Of a DNA stretch of 64,000 bases, positions 22,530-31,073 are shown piece by piece. The DNA is taken from positions 434,001-498,000 of the forward strand of contig NZ_VFPO01000001.1 of assembly GCF_006716765.1 (NCBI RefSeq), given 5' to 3'. Origin of the DNA: Actinomadura hallensis. Lineage in GTDB: Bacteria > Actinomycetota > Actinomycetes > Streptosporangiales > Streptosporangiaceae. The notes under the pieces were generated by a model. It saw only the letters and a program-made list of their open reading frames with translations, did not search any database and was not told the DNA's origin. Positions within the stretch are counted from its first letter, which is position 1. Each line of letters opens with the position of its first letter. The position numbers and the translations under genes were made by a program.

Positions 22530-23567
22530 TTACCTTCCCGGGATGAGCGCGTCCAAATCGGCCCGGGTCACGCGGGCGCGCTCGGCGAGTGCGTCGCGGC
22601 CGGTCCCGGCCGCCGCGGCGATCTCGATCGCCTTCGTCAGCATCGTCGGCTGTTCCAGGGGTTTCGCCGGTCCGGGCTCGTGACGGCGCCAGCCCCGTGA
22701 GCTCAGCGCGCTCATCGCGTCGCGGTACGCGGTCTCCGTCATGACGCCGAGGGTCCGCGCCCGGTACAGCAGCGCCGCCATGCTGACGCCCCACGTCGTT
22801 TTCAGCTGCGCGAGCCGTTCCCAGTCGGGACGCGCCGGCAATTCGCCCGCGATGTCGTCCGCCGGCATGAGGAATTCCGCCGCGAACCGGTGCGCCTGGT
22901 CCTCGACGATTTTCTCCCCCGGTTCGGCGTCGGCGTGCATTACCAGATGCCCCAGCTCGTGCGCGGCGTCGAAACGGTTGCGCCAGTAATCGCCTTTAGC
23001 CGGATTGAAGAAGACCATGGGGCGCGGGTGAACGCCCACGCTGAACGCGTCGACCCGCTCGGCGGCCTCCGGCAGCACGAGCACCAGGACGCCGTGGGAC
23101 TCCAGCAGCCGGACGACGTGCGGCACCGGGCCCGACACGTCCAGCAGCGCCTTCCGGGCCAGCCGCGCCGCCTCGACCGGGCCGTTCCCGGCGATCTCGT
23201 CGGGCGGGACGGGATACTCGGGCAGGTCCACCTCGGGGAAGTCGACGAGCGTTTCGAGGACGGCGACGACGTCGGTGGCGATGCGGCCGTAGGCGAGCGC
23301 CTGGTCCCGCTCGATCTGGCTGGTCGACCTCAGCGAACGGAAGTGCGCCCCGTCGAGGGAGACGGGGCTGCGGCCCGCCTGGAAGAACTCCACCGGCACG
23401 CCGAGGGCGATGGCGAGGCGCCTCAGCGTCGGAGGTTCGGGCGTCTGCACGCCGGCCTCGTACCGCCCGATCGCCTTCGGCGTCGTCCCCACGGCCTGCG
23501 CGAGCTGGTTCTTGCGCATGCCTCTGAGCCGCCGGGCGAGCGTCAGCCGCTCGCAGTCGAACAGCAC
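22530..23567 (-). CDS. XRE regulator fused to ImmA/IrrE metallopeptidase
   Basis: A 345-residue protein. The N-terminal HTH (LARRLRGMRKNQLAQAVGTT, then KAIGRYEAGVQTP) is followed by an ImmA/IrrE (DUF955) zinc peptidase with the HExxH motif DAAHELGHLVMH near residue 200 and the family segment AHRFAAEFLMPADDI. Known relatives cleave repressors of mobile elements or stress genes. The start is GTG 23567. It is preceded by a 215-residue gene only 16 bases away on the same strand, so the two form an operon; this pairing resembles toxin-antitoxin-like or stress modules, but the role is not shown by sequence. Confidence 0.88.
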   Translation of the reverse strand: MLFDCERLTLARRLRGMRKNQLAQAVGTTPKAIGRYEAGVQTPEPPTLRRLAIALGVPVEFFQAGRSPVSLDGAHFRSLRSTSQIERDQALAYGRIATDVVAVLETLVDFPEVDLPEYPVPPDEIAGNGPVEAARLARKALLDVSGPVPHVVRLLESHGVLVLVLPEAAERVDAFSVGVHPRPMVFFNPAKGDYWRNRFDAAHELGHLVMHADAEPGEKIVEDQAHRFAAEFLMPADDIAGELPARPDWERLAQLKTTWGVSMAALLYRARTLGVMTETAYRDAMSALSSRGWRRHEPGPAKPLEQPTMLTKAIEIAAAAGTGRDALAERARVTRADLDALIPGR

Positions 23568-23583
23568 CCCGCCACCCTTGTCG

Positions 23584-24231
23584 CTAGGCCGTCTTCGTCT
23601 CCCCGCGGAGCCGCATGGGGACGTCCTCGTGGTCGTCCCAGAGCGGCATCGTCCGCTCGACGAGCTTACGACGCGGATCGGGGCCGAGGGTGTCGTCCAC
23701 CTGCTTCACCCAATGCCACGCGGACCCGCCGTCCGCGTTCCATCTGGGACGGCCCAGGAAGAGCTCCATCTCCAGCGGCTCCTCGGTGGCGCTGTGCGCG
23801 AGGACCAGCGTGACGACCCCGGGCGTGTCGCGCGGCTCGAGCCCCAGCGGCAGGGTGAGCTGCGGGTCGTCGACGTAGCCCTGGCGTGCGACGGCCTGCT
23901 TCGTGGGGCTGTCGCGATCCCACCGGATGCCGCGGACGTTGCCGAACTCGTGCCGCTTGAGCAGCACGCGGTAGGGCCCGTAACGCCAGCCGGGGGAGCC
24001 GTTCAGGTCGTCCCGGACGACCTTCCGCGCCAGGTCGTCGCGACCGAAGACGCGGTCGAGGTGACTTTCCAGCAGCTCGAACGCACCGACGCCGTACGTC
24101 CGCTCCCTGAAGCCGGCAGCCCGGCTCAATCCGTTGAACAGGGCCAGCGTCGCCTCGCGGTGGGCCTCCCGCACCCCGTGCAGGAACCCCGCCGCCAGGA
24201 GCTCGTCCCAGACAACCTGCTCTTCAGTCAC
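23584..24231 (-). CDS. Unknown protein paired with the ImmA-type regulator
   Basis: A 215-residue soluble protein from GTG 24231. It starts with a helical region (EEQVVWDELLAAGFLHGVRE) and continues with a beta-rich half (GWRYGPYRVLLKRHEFGNVRG; PGVVTLVLAHSATEEPLEME; GGSAWHWVKQVDD). No catalytic motif or known family was recognised. It lies 16 bases upstream of the XRE-ImmA gene, so it may be the target or partner of that peptidase-regulator. Confidence 0.65.
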   Translation of the reverse strand: MTEEQVVWDELLAAGFLHGVREAHREATLALFNGLSRAAGFRERTYGVGAFELLESHLDRVFGRDDLARKVVRDDLNGSPGWRYGPYRVLLKRHEFGNVRGIRWDRDSPTKQAVARQGYVDDPQLTLPLGLEPRDTPGVVTLVLAHSATEEPLEMELFLGRPRWNADGGSAWHWVKQVDDTLGPDPRRKLVERTMPLWDDHEDVPMRLRGETKTA

Positions 24232-24259
24232 ACACCGACGATAACCATGGCCACCGACA

Positions 24260-24493
24260 TCATGAACAGCCCTCAAACCGGGGCACTTCCTCGACCAGTT
24301 CGAGCCCGCTGGGACCGAACCATTTGCGCGGCAGGTTCGTCCAGTCGATCCGCCCACCGGACCTGGCGTCCTCGGCCAACTGAAGACGCTCATCGTGCTG
24401 CTTGCCGTCATTGGTCGAGTACAGGGAGAACCAAGTCCACGGCCGCGACTTCGGACGCAGAGAAATCTGTCGCAGGCGGCGATCGGGGCACAT
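24260..24493 (-). CDS. Short hypothetical protein, 77 residues
   Basis: Reads from ATG 24493 to a stop at 24260. The sequence (SRPWTWFSLYSTNDGKQHDE, then GGRIDWTNLPRKWFGPSGLEL) is protein-like, but no family is recognised. It ends close to the neighbouring minus-strand gene and diverges from a broken acetyltransferase, so it may itself be a remnant. Confidence 0.35.
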   Translation of the reverse strand: MCPDRRLRQISLRPKSRPWTWFSLYSTNDGKQHDERLQLAEDARSGGRIDWTNLPRKWFGPSGLELVEEVPRFEGCS

Positions 24494-24504
24494 ACTCTCG
24501 GCCG

Positions 24505-24913
24505 ATGAGCGATGAGCTCCTTGCCGCCTACGACGAGCATCGGCGATGGAGTCGGAGGTGTGGGGGAGCGACTGCGGCTTCATCAGCGACCACCTGGCCG
24601 GTCGGCTGGCCACAGTGCCCGACCGACTGGCGATCTATACGGTGGAGGCAGCCGGCCAGGTCGTCGCCGCTGCCTGGGTCATGCTTCAGGAGGACGGGGA
24701 GTTCGCGTCCCTCTACGGCGGATCGACGCTGGAAGCATGGAGGGGACGCGGTATCTACCGGGCGCTGGTGGCCGTCCGGGCACGCCTGGCAGCCGAGCAC
24801 GGCTACAAGTACCTGCATGTGGACGCCTAGACGACAGCCGCCCGATCTTGCAGCGCCTCGGCTTCACCGCCGTGACCACCACCACGCCCTGCGTCTGGTC
24901 GCCCTCCGCCTGA
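24505..24913 (+). pseudogene. GNAT acetyltransferase remnant (internal deletion and frameshift)
   Basis: Three frames carry parts of one GNAT-family gene. The N-terminus MSDELLAAYDEH starts at ATG 24505; at about 24540 the frame changes straight into the acetyltransferase core (MESEVWGSDCGFISDHLAGR, then YGGSTLEAWRGRGIYRALVA with the acetyl-CoA loop RGRGIY); a second frameshift at about 24829 separates HVDA from DDSRPILQRLGFTAVTTTTP. Intact relatives have more than 100 residues between the first two parts, so an internal deletion as well as a frameshift occurred. The gene cannot make an intact enzyme. Confidence 0.75.
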
Positions 24914-25018
24914 ACCACTCGAGGTCAGCTCCAGCCGCCGCAGGATCAGTCCATCGTCGCCAAGGTGGCGACCATCCGGGGATGACCGCAGATCATTCGC
25001 GCCGGCCTGCGGGCTCTC

Positions 25019-26131
25019 TCACGCTGGGATGGCGGTGGGCTCCGTGGTCGCCGGGTCGGAGAGGATCGCGATGACCGCGTCCCGTCCGGCGCGGTTGGCG
25101 CCGATCGTCGACTGCGACGGGCCGTAGCCGATGACGAACAAACGCGGCTCGTCGAGCGATCTGCCGTTCGCGACGCGGATGCCGCCATGCCGGGTGCGCA
25201 GTCGCAGAGGAGCGAGGTGCCTGAGTTCCGCTCGGAAGCCGGTCGCCCACAGGATGACGTCGGCGGGTTCGAATGAGCCGTCCGGCATGCGCACGCCGTG
25301 CTCCTCGATGCGGGTGAACATGGGGTGCCGCATCAGCACACCCCGTGCCTCGGCTCGTTCGGTCCACGGTGTGCGGTGCATGCCCGTCACCCGCACGATG
25401 CTCTGCGGCGGCAGCCCTTCCCGGACGCGCTCTTCCGCACGAGCGAGCGCCGCGCGGATCTTGGGCGTGGAGAAGCGGTCCTCCCATACGGGCTCGTTGC
25501 GCGTCACCCAGAATGTGTCGGCCACGTGTGAGATCTCTTCGAGGAGCTGGGTGGCGGAGATCCCCGCGCCGACGATCACGACGCGTTGCCCTGCGAACTC
25601 GTCGGCCGACTTGTAGTCGCGGACGTGGAGTTGACGGCCGCGAAAGTTCTCCATGCCGGGGTAGTAGGGCCAGTGCGGACGCGTCCAGGTGCCGGTGGAG
25701 TTGATGACGTGGCCGGCGGACCAGGTCTCGGAGTCCGTCTCGACGATCAGCGGCCCGTCGGTCTCCATGCCGTCCGCTGTCGTGGGGCGGCGCACGGCCT
25801 TCACGCGGACAGGACGCTGCACATCGAGGTTGAAGCGCTGCTCGTAGTCGGCGAAGTAGGCGGGGAGGACGTCGCGGCTGCTGGCGTTAGGGTCCGCGGG
25901 CGGTACGGGAAACCCCGGCAACTCGTAGATGCCGTTGACCGTCGCCATCTTCAGCGAAGCCCAGCGATGCCGCCACGCGCCGCCGGGCCCGTCCTCCGCG
26001 TCGAGCACAACGAAGGTGCGGTCGTCAACGGACGCTCGCGTAGCTGGCACGAACCCGCGGCGCTGCAGGTGATAGGCCGCCGACAACCCCGCCTGACCAG
26101 CACCAATGACGAGCACATCGACCGACCGCAT
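25019..26131 (-). CDS. FAD-dependent NAD(P)-binding oxidoreductase / flavin monooxygenase-like
   Basis: A 370-residue flavoprotein. The N-terminal FAD dinucleotide fold VDVLVIGAGQAGLSAAYHL (residues about 4-22) is followed by GPGGAWRHRW, the second nucleotide-binding fold RVVIVGAGISATQLLEEI for NAD(P)H near residue 185, and ILWATGFRAELRHL, the C-terminal ATG motif of flavin monooxygenases. It may oxidise small organic substrates or sulfur/nitrogen compounds. ATG 26131 fits the first fold; further starts upstream are possible. No clear substrate context. Confidence 0.85.
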   Translation of the reverse strand: MRSVDVLVIGAGQAGLSAAYHLQRRGFVPATRASVDDRTFVVLDAEDGPGGAWRHRWASLKMATVNGIYELPGFPVPPADPNASSRDVLPAYFADYEQRFNLDVQRPVRVKAVRRPTTADGMETDGPLIVETDSETWSAGHVINSTGTWTRPHWPYYPGMENFRGRQLHVRDYKSADEFAGQRVVIVGAGISATQLLEEISHVADTFWVTRNEPVWEDRFSTPKIRAALARAEERVREGLPPQSIVRVTGMHRTPWTERAEARGVLMRHPMFTRIEEHGVRMPDGSFEPADVILWATGFRAELRHLAPLRLRTRHGGIRVANGRSLDEPRLFVIGYGPSQSTIGANRAGRDAVIAILSDPATTEPTAIPA

Positions 26132-26187
26132 ACCCGTTACAACCGGCGCGGCAACAAGCCCATTCCGGCCGGGTCGTCGCCCCCCAT

Positions 26188-26718
26188 TCAGCAAGACGCG
26201 CGTAGTGAAGCGTCCAGCTTGCTCATGAGCTGCGCGACGCGGTTCTTGCCGGTAGGCGCCGGAGGGTATCGGGAAAGAACCGCGACCAGGGTCGGCGTGG
26301 CACGTCGCCGCGCCTGCTCGATCGCCGTCTCTCCGACCGCGGGGTCGTCACCGGCCTCCAGCTCGGCGATGCGCGCGGCACTTGCGGCGGCGCGCAGAAT
26401 GTGCCCGACCTGCGTGGCCCGTGAAATCGGATGCAGGTACGCGGCGGCCGCGGCGTCCCCAGCAGACCGTGCCGCGAGACGCGCCGCCTCGCTGCCCGCC
26501 GCCTGGGCGGCCCGGTGCGCGTCGAGCGCAGTGAGCCGCTGCAACTTGGTCCGCCGAGCGCCGTTGACGAACTCCCAAGCGGCATCGATGGCTGCACGCG
26601 GACGAGGATCACCAGGGACGGCCGCCTCGAACGCGGGGAGGACGTCCTGAGCACTCTCCACCACGAAACGAGCAACGACCCGCGGCTCCTCCATGGTCAG
26701 CTCAAAGTCACCCGCCAC
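26188..26718 (-). CDS. Imm-5-like putative immunity-type protein
   Basis: A 176-residue all-helical protein: FELTMEEPRVVARFVVESAQ, DVLPAFEAAVPGDPRPRAAI, AAWEFVNGARRTKLQRL, then Ala-rich helices (AARSAGDAAAAAYLHPISRA). The pattern matches the actinomycete family annotated as Imm-5-like putative immunity proteins, which are often orphans with no toxin nearby, as here. GTG 26718 is chosen since family members begin shortly before the ELTMEE segment; GTG 26757 is an alternative. Function is unproven. Confidence 0.65.
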   Translation of the reverse strand: MAGDFELTMEEPRVVARFVVESAQDVLPAFEAAVPGDPRPRAAIDAAWEFVNGARRTKLQRLTALDAHRAAQAAGSEAARLAARSAGDAAAAAYLHPISRATQVGHILRAAASAARIAELEAGDDPAVGETAIEQARRRATPTLVAVLSRYPPAPTGKNRVAQLMSKLDASLRASC

Positions 26719-26857
26719 AACGCCCCCGATCCGGTCGGCAAGGCACGAGTCCCCCACACTCTCCAGGTTCGTGAACCCGAACGACTCTCCCACGCCTTGC
26801 CAGGGAGTGACTCACACCCTTCGTGAGCTGGACGAGGGCCCCGAGCCGCTAAAGCGG

Positions 26858-27040
26858 CTACGCTCGCTCCTTGATCTGCTGAACGAGCGCCCCGAACCTC
26901 CTTCTAGAGAGGACGAGCAGCCCCGCTTCGGGGTCCTTGCTGTCACGGAGTCCGATGGAGTTCAAGAGCGCGGCGACCTCGACACACGCGCCACCCTGGT
27001 TGGTGCTCCTGCTGCTCTTACGCCACACAGCCGTCATCAC
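26858..27040 (-). CDS. DUF397 protein, copy 3
   Basis: A 60-residue DUF397 protein (VWRKSSRSTNQGGACVEVA, then LRDSKDPEAGLLVL). DUF397 proteins accompany DUF5753 XRE regulators and are thought to antagonise them, in the manner of WhiJ-type loci. ATG 27040 overlaps the stop of copy 2, so it is the last gene of the regulator operon. Confidence 0.88.
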   Translation of the reverse strand: MMTAVWRKSSRSTNQGGACVEVAALLNSIGLRDSKDPEAGLLVLSRRRFGALVQQIKERA

Positions 27041-27228
27041 TCGACGCCCTTGATCTGCCGGAGCATGGCGGTGAACGCCTCGGAGGTGAGCGTGATGTGT
27101 CCGCAGCCGGGACGTTGACTATCGCGCACTCTGATTGCTTTGCCGAGCTTGGCAACCTCTACACACTGCGCGCTGGTTCCTTCGGTCGAGTGACTGCTCT
27201 TGCGCCACGTCGGACGAGTCGTCGTCAT
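27037..27228 (-). CDS. DUF397 protein, copy 2
   Basis: A 63-residue DUF397 protein (TWRKSSHSTEGTSAQCVEVA, then VRDSQRPGCGHITLTSEAF). It differs from copies 1 and 3 in length and in the EGTSAQ loop, so the three are not recent identical duplicates. It lies 21 bases after copy 1. Confidence 0.88.
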   Translation of the reverse strand: MTTTRPTWRKSSHSTEGTSAQCVEVAKLGKAIRVRDSQRPGCGHITLTSEAFTAMLRQIKGVE

Positions 27229-27249
27229 CGCTGCCTCCCGCAGGGTGCG

Positions 27250-27432
27250 TCACATTTGGTCTTTGATGCGCCGGACGAGTGTCGCGAAGCTCTCTCGCGA
27301 GAGGGCGAGGTGCCCGAGCCGCGGGTTCTTGCTGTCACGCACGCCGACGGCGTTCGTAAGTGCGGCGACCTCGACGCACTCGCCGCCCTGGGTGGTGCTC
27401 TTGCTGCTCTTACGCCAAACGAGATTCATCAC
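27250..27432 (-). CDS. DUF397 protein, copy 1
   Basis: A 60-residue DUF397 protein (VWRKSSKSTTQGGECVEVA, then VRDSKNPRLGHLALSRESF). Its ATG at 27432 overlaps the stop of the DUF5753 regulator, giving the usual regulator-DUF397 coupling. It is closer in sequence to copy 3 than to copy 2. Confidence 0.9.
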   Translation of the reverse strand: MMNLVWRKSSKSTTQGGECVEVAALTNAVGVRDSKNPRLGHLALSRESFATLVRRIKDQM

Positions 27433-28241
27433 ATGCTCTCCATGAGCTTCTTGATCAGGTCTCGGGACAGCCCTTCGGGCAACGCATGCTGACCGATCTG
27501 GTCATAACGTAGTACATATGATGCTACTTCGGCGGTGGCAGAGGCCAGTCTTCCTCCACCCGGGGCTTCGACATACGCGACCTCCATATGCGGGTTGGGC
27601 AGTGTCATCAGCATAAAAGAACCATCCAGGCCCGGATGCGCACCAGCAGATTTCGGGACCACCCGCACGCCCACATTGGGACGGTGTGAAACCTCGAGTA
27701 TGTGCGCATGCTGTGCCTTCATGACACTCGGCCCACCGCAAGGAATCTCCAGAAGAGTTTCCGATATTAGAAACCAAAATGTGGGGGCATTCTCTTTGTC
27801 CAGGATCGACTGACGAGATAGGCGCTTATCAAGTGCTTCCTCTACGTTGCAGATGTTGCCAGACATCAAGCAAGCTCTGGCGTAGTCGGGGGTTTGTAGT
27901 AGGCCGGGGACCAGGTCTACCTGCCAGGTTTTGATGACGGAAGCCCGGCACTCTAGGTCGACATATTGTCTAAACCAGTCTGGATCGTGCCCGAGTGTGG
28001 CATACCAGACGAGGAAGCCGAAGATCCCGCCCGTATCCCATGCGCGATCAAGAGTCGCCGCCTGCTCCGGTGTCAGCTGCAAGGCGCCGGTCTCCAGTCG
28101 GGAAACTGTGGACTTCGAGCATCCGATGATCTCGCCCAACAGTTCCCCCGTGAGCTTGCGCCGTAGACGGCAGAAGCGCAGGTAGTAGGCGATGAGCGCC
28201 CACATTGAGGACTTCGGGTCAGGTGACGGGCGGTGCGACAT
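27429..28241 (-). CDS. XRE-family regulator with DUF5753 domain
   Basis: A 270-residue protein. The HTH (YYLRFCRLRRKLTGELLGEI, then CSKSTVSRLETGAL) is followed by the DUF5753 blocks WFRQYVDLECRASVIKTWQ, VPGLLQTPDYARACL, FWFLISETLLEIPCGG and NVGVRVVPKSAGAHPG. The region is visibly less GC-rich than the flanks. It heads a four-gene operon with three DUF397 partners, and a divergent HATPase gene starts 120 bases away. This triad (DUF5753, DUF397, RsbW-like ATPase) is typical of actinomycete developmental regulation. Confidence 0.9.
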   Translation of the reverse strand: MSHRPSPDPKSSMWALIAYYLRFCRLRRKLTGELLGEIIGCSKSTVSRLETGALQLTPEQAATLDRAWDTGGIFGFLVWYATLGHDPDWFRQYVDLECRASVIKTWQVDLVPGLLQTPDYARACLMSGNICNVEEALDKRLSRQSILDKENAPTFWFLISETLLEIPCGGPSVMKAQHAHILEVSHRPNVGVRVVPKSAGAHPGLDGSFMLMTLPNPHMEVAYVEAPGGGRLASATAEVASYVLRYDQIGQHALPEGLSRDLIKKLMESM

Positions 28242-28361
28242 GGTGCGCCTCCGAATTTCCCTGAGTTGCAGGAGTTGCGAACAACTCTGACAAGCCTAGG
28301 TCGGACGGCGCACCCTGTGCTCGGAAGAAAGGAAATCCTGGCTCGCAAGGAGGATGTGCAA

Positions 28362-29126
28362 ATGGCGCAGATAGTGCAGTTCGGGCAAATGGCCGTCGGT
28401 CACGCCACCGACATATCGCGCGGAGGGATGTGTGCGTGGCGTCTCCCCGGCGATGAAAGCTGTGCATCGGTCGCCCGCTCTCTACTCAGCATGACCATGA
28501 CGACGCTCGGCCTGGAGCGTGACACGTCCGACGACGCGGTCCTGGCCGTCAGCGAGCTGGCGACCAACGCGCTGACCCACTCCGGAGCCGCCACCGCACC
28601 CGAACTCTGGGTCTGGGCCAGGGCGACCCCGAAGCCGCAACTGGTGATATCGATCTTCGACGCCTGCCGTTCGTCCTGGCCGACCACGACCGCCGGCGAC
28701 CTGCTGGACGACCACGGCCGAGGCATAGGAATCGTCGGCATGCTCGCCGACGCATGGGGAGCCCACCCGTCCCGCTCAATCTGCAGCAGGGGCGTCCAGG
28801 GCAAAGCTGTCTGGGCGGCCTTCCCGCTCCCAGGCCCGTGGCCCGACCCACGCACAACCGCCCCACCCATGCTCGCGGCCCGCCACCTGGCCACCGTGCT
28901 CACCGCACGAGGTGCCGCTAACGTCACTCACCGCCATGGCCGGAATGTCTCTCTGGTCACCGTCCCCCTCGCCCGCAACGAGGAGACGAACGTCTGGCTG
29001 GAGCCGACCCACCTCAGCTACAGCGCCCCGACCGGTACCCGGCACCGTCGTCCGATAGTCGACCTGCACGACACGACCGAAACCCTCATCCACCACCTCG
29101 AAGAAGCACAGCGAGGTGCTCGGTAA
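28362..29126 (+). CDS. RsbW-like ATP-binding protein with C-terminal extension
   Basis: A 254-residue protein from ATG 28362 (AAGGAGGA upstream). Residues about 20-160 form an HATPase_c_2 domain: N-box DAVLAVSELATNALTHSG, PQLVISIFDACRSSW as G1 region and DDHGRGIGIVGMLADAWG as G2. The last 90 residues are an extension rich in His, Arg and Thr with no known family. It is divergent from the DUF5753 regulator and overlaps the NUDIX gene by 11 bases, so it may both sense and influence the same regulatory circuit. Confidence 0.8.
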   Translation: MAQIVQFGQMAVGHATDISRGGMCAWRLPGDESCASVARSLLSMTMTTLGLERDTSDDAVLAVSELATNALTHSGAATAPELWVWARATPKPQLVISIFDACRSSWPTTTAGDLLDDHGRGIGIVGMLADAWGAHPSRSICSRGVQGKAVWAAFPLPGPWPDPRTTAPPMLAARHLATVLTARGAANVTHRHGRNVSLVTVPLARNEETNVWLEPTHLSYSAPTGTRHRRPIVDLHDTTETLIHHLEEAQRGAR

Positions 29127-29640
29127 GGTCCTGCCACGAACATCAGCCCCGCAGGACGGTGGTTTCCCTGTGCCCGAGGACCCGGCAGCGAGCTTCACCC
29201 GCGCCCGAGCAGCGGCTGGGGTCCTGTTCTTCGACGACCAAGACCGCATCATGTTGGTCGAGCCCACCTACAAGAGCTACCTGGACGTCCCCGGAGGCTA
29301 CGTCGAACGAGGCGAGACGCCCTACCAGGCCGCCACACGTGAGGTAGCCGAAGAACTCGGCATCCAACCCAAGATCGGCCGCCTTCTAGTCACGGACTGG
29401 GCTCCCAGCGAGCCGGAGGGCGACAAGATCCTCTTCCTCTTCGACGGCGGCACACTCAGTCCCGACCAACTCAACGCCATCCGACTGGACCCCACCGAGC
29501 TACGCGGCTACGCCTTCCACGACATCACCGAGATCCCTACCCGCACGATCCCCCGCTTGGCCCGCCGCCTCACCCACGCCCACGCCGCCCACCACGTCGG
29601 CGCCTCCCACTACCTGGAACACGGCAACCCACTCAAGTGA
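29116..29640 (+). CDS. NUDIX hydrolase
   Basis: A 174-residue protein with the full Nudix box GGYVERGETPYQAATREVAE-ELG, whose Glu residues bind the catalytic metal. The fold begins AAGVLFFDDQDRIMLVEPTY. NUDIX enzymes hydrolyse nucleoside diphosphates linked to other groups. GTG 29116 overlaps the upstream ATPase gene; GTG 29170 is an alternative that would keep the whole domain. Co-translation with the ATPase suggests a joint role, possibly clearing a signal nucleotide. Confidence 0.85.
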   Translation: MLGKVLPRTSAPQDGGFPVPEDPAASFTRARAAAGVLFFDDQDRIMLVEPTYKSYLDVPGGYVERGETPYQAATREVAEELGIQPKIGRLLVTDWAPSEPEGDKILFLFDGGTLSPDQLNAIRLDPTELRGYAFHDITEIPTRTIPRLARRLTHAHAAHHVGASHYLEHGNPLK

Positions 29641-29718
29641 AGTGAGCCGTGGCCGGGCGACCGCCACCTTTCAGCCCAACCCGACGACCATCCTGCCGCC
29701 TCGAGGCGCTCGGCTGGG

Positions 29719-30984
29719 TCAGCTGATCTTTGCCCTGTGCTGCAAGAAGCGCTCGTGCCGGTCGTGGTCGGCTTGGCCGAGGAACGCCTTAAAGCGGCCG
29801 AGCTTGTAAGAAGTAGTGCTCTTTGTGACTCGTTTGTCGACCTCGAAATCGCGGCTGAGTAGTGAAATCCGATGCTCTAGCTCTGGAATATCCAAGTCCA
29901 GCTCTGCAGCACGCAAAAGGCTGGCGGTTGTCATGTAGCCGCCGTGTTTGCGCAGTGCTAGATAGATCGGATCATGCTCCCGATTGAAGTCTTGTTCACG
30001 AGGCTTACCCTCCTTTCGGAGGGCTTTGGCGATCGATTCGCCCACTGCCTGCGCGACCGGGGGCGGAAAAGCATTGCCAATTTGGCGGTAACGTGACGTC
30101 TTGCGTCCGGTGAACTTCCAGCCCCACTCATCGCGCCAGCCTTGGATCCGAGCCACCATCTCGCACGTTAGCTTGGGGCCGATCTCGAAGACGTCGCCTG
30201 GCTCTGGAGCATGATTGGCAACGCCCAGTGCATCGACGCCGAGTTCTGCCCAAGCGCGTTTAGCGCGTGTTGGGCCTAGGTCTGCCCCGCCGTGCTTCTT
30301 CGAACCGCCGACGATGGTGGGCGCAATTTTGTTGGCTTTCTCTGCCCACTCCTCAGCGCCCTCCCAGCCGTTGACGGCCATCAAGTCGATGAGTGTTTCC
30401 CCGACAGTGGGCGCCTTTCCCGAAGGCTCGGGCCAGTGGAAAAATGGCGCGTACTCCTCTTGTAGTGCTACGAGCACGAAGCGTGGCCGGAGCTGGGGTA
30501 CACCAAAGTCGGAGGCATGAAGGAGCCGCCACTCACCGATGTAACCGAAGTCCTGTAGCCGGTCGAGTACATGCTGGCGGTAGCCCGCGAAGCGGTGCAT
30601 GCTAAGCCCTCGGACGTTCTCAAGGAGCAGAGCCTTGGGTCGCATGTAGTCGACCTGCTCGACTGCCCATGCGAACAGATCACGCTCGTCATCCGCCCCC
30701 AGCTGCTTACCCGCGATGCTGAACGGCGGGCACGGTACGCCTCCGGCGAGCAGGGCTACCCCTTGGTGGTCTGCGGGCTTCCAGACTTCGGGATCTGCGA
30801 CGTCTCCACGCTGGACGATCGTTCCCGGCAGCAGGCCACGGCGGCCCTCGAGGTTCTCGGACAAGGTGTTTGCAGCGTTGTCGTCCAGCTCGACTGCCAG
30901 ACGATGCTTGAAGCCAGCTAGCTCCAGGCCGAGAGCCTGCCCTCCGGCACCCGCGCAGATCTCGACTACTTCAAGATCCGCCAC
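29719..30984 (-). CDS. DNA cytosine-5 methyltransferase
   Basis: A 421-residue type II m5C methyltransferase: motif I EICAGAGGQALGLELAGF (SAM binding), motif IV GGVPCPPFS with catalytic Cys85, motif VI ENVRG (E122), motif VIII-like LRPRFVLVAL, and motif X YRQIGNAFPPPVAQAVG. The region between about 185 and 290 is the target-recognition part. The last 75 residues (LRKHGGYMTTASLLRAAELD) look like a winged helix, an unusual tail. It protects the host from the NgoMIV-type enzyme at the other end of the island; Vsr diverges from it. Confidence 0.93.
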   Translation of the reverse strand: MADLEVVEICAGAGGQALGLELAGFKHRLAVELDDNAANTLSENLEGRRGLLPGTIVQRGDVADPEVWKPADHQGVALLAGGVPCPPFSIAGKQLGADDERDLFAWAVEQVDYMRPKALLLENVRGLSMHRFAGYRQHVLDRLQDFGYIGEWRLLHASDFGVPQLRPRFVLVALQEEYAPFFHWPEPSGKAPTVGETLIDLMAVNGWEGAEEWAEKANKIAPTIVGGSKKHGGADLGPTRAKRAWAELGVDALGVANHAPEPGDVFEIGPKLTCEMVARIQGWRDEWGWKFTGRKTSRYRQIGNAFPPPVAQAVGESIAKALRKEGKPREQDFNREHDPIYLALRKHGGYMTTASLLRAAELDLDIPELEHRISLLSRDFEVDKRVTKSTTSYKLGRFKAFLGQADHDRHERFLQHRAKIS

Positions 30985-31073
30985 GTCGGCCTCCTGGTGT
31001 TGTTGTTGTGCCCAGCGGGGACCATGTCATACGCAGTATCTTCGCTCATGCAACGCACCGCAGAGCGATTCGA

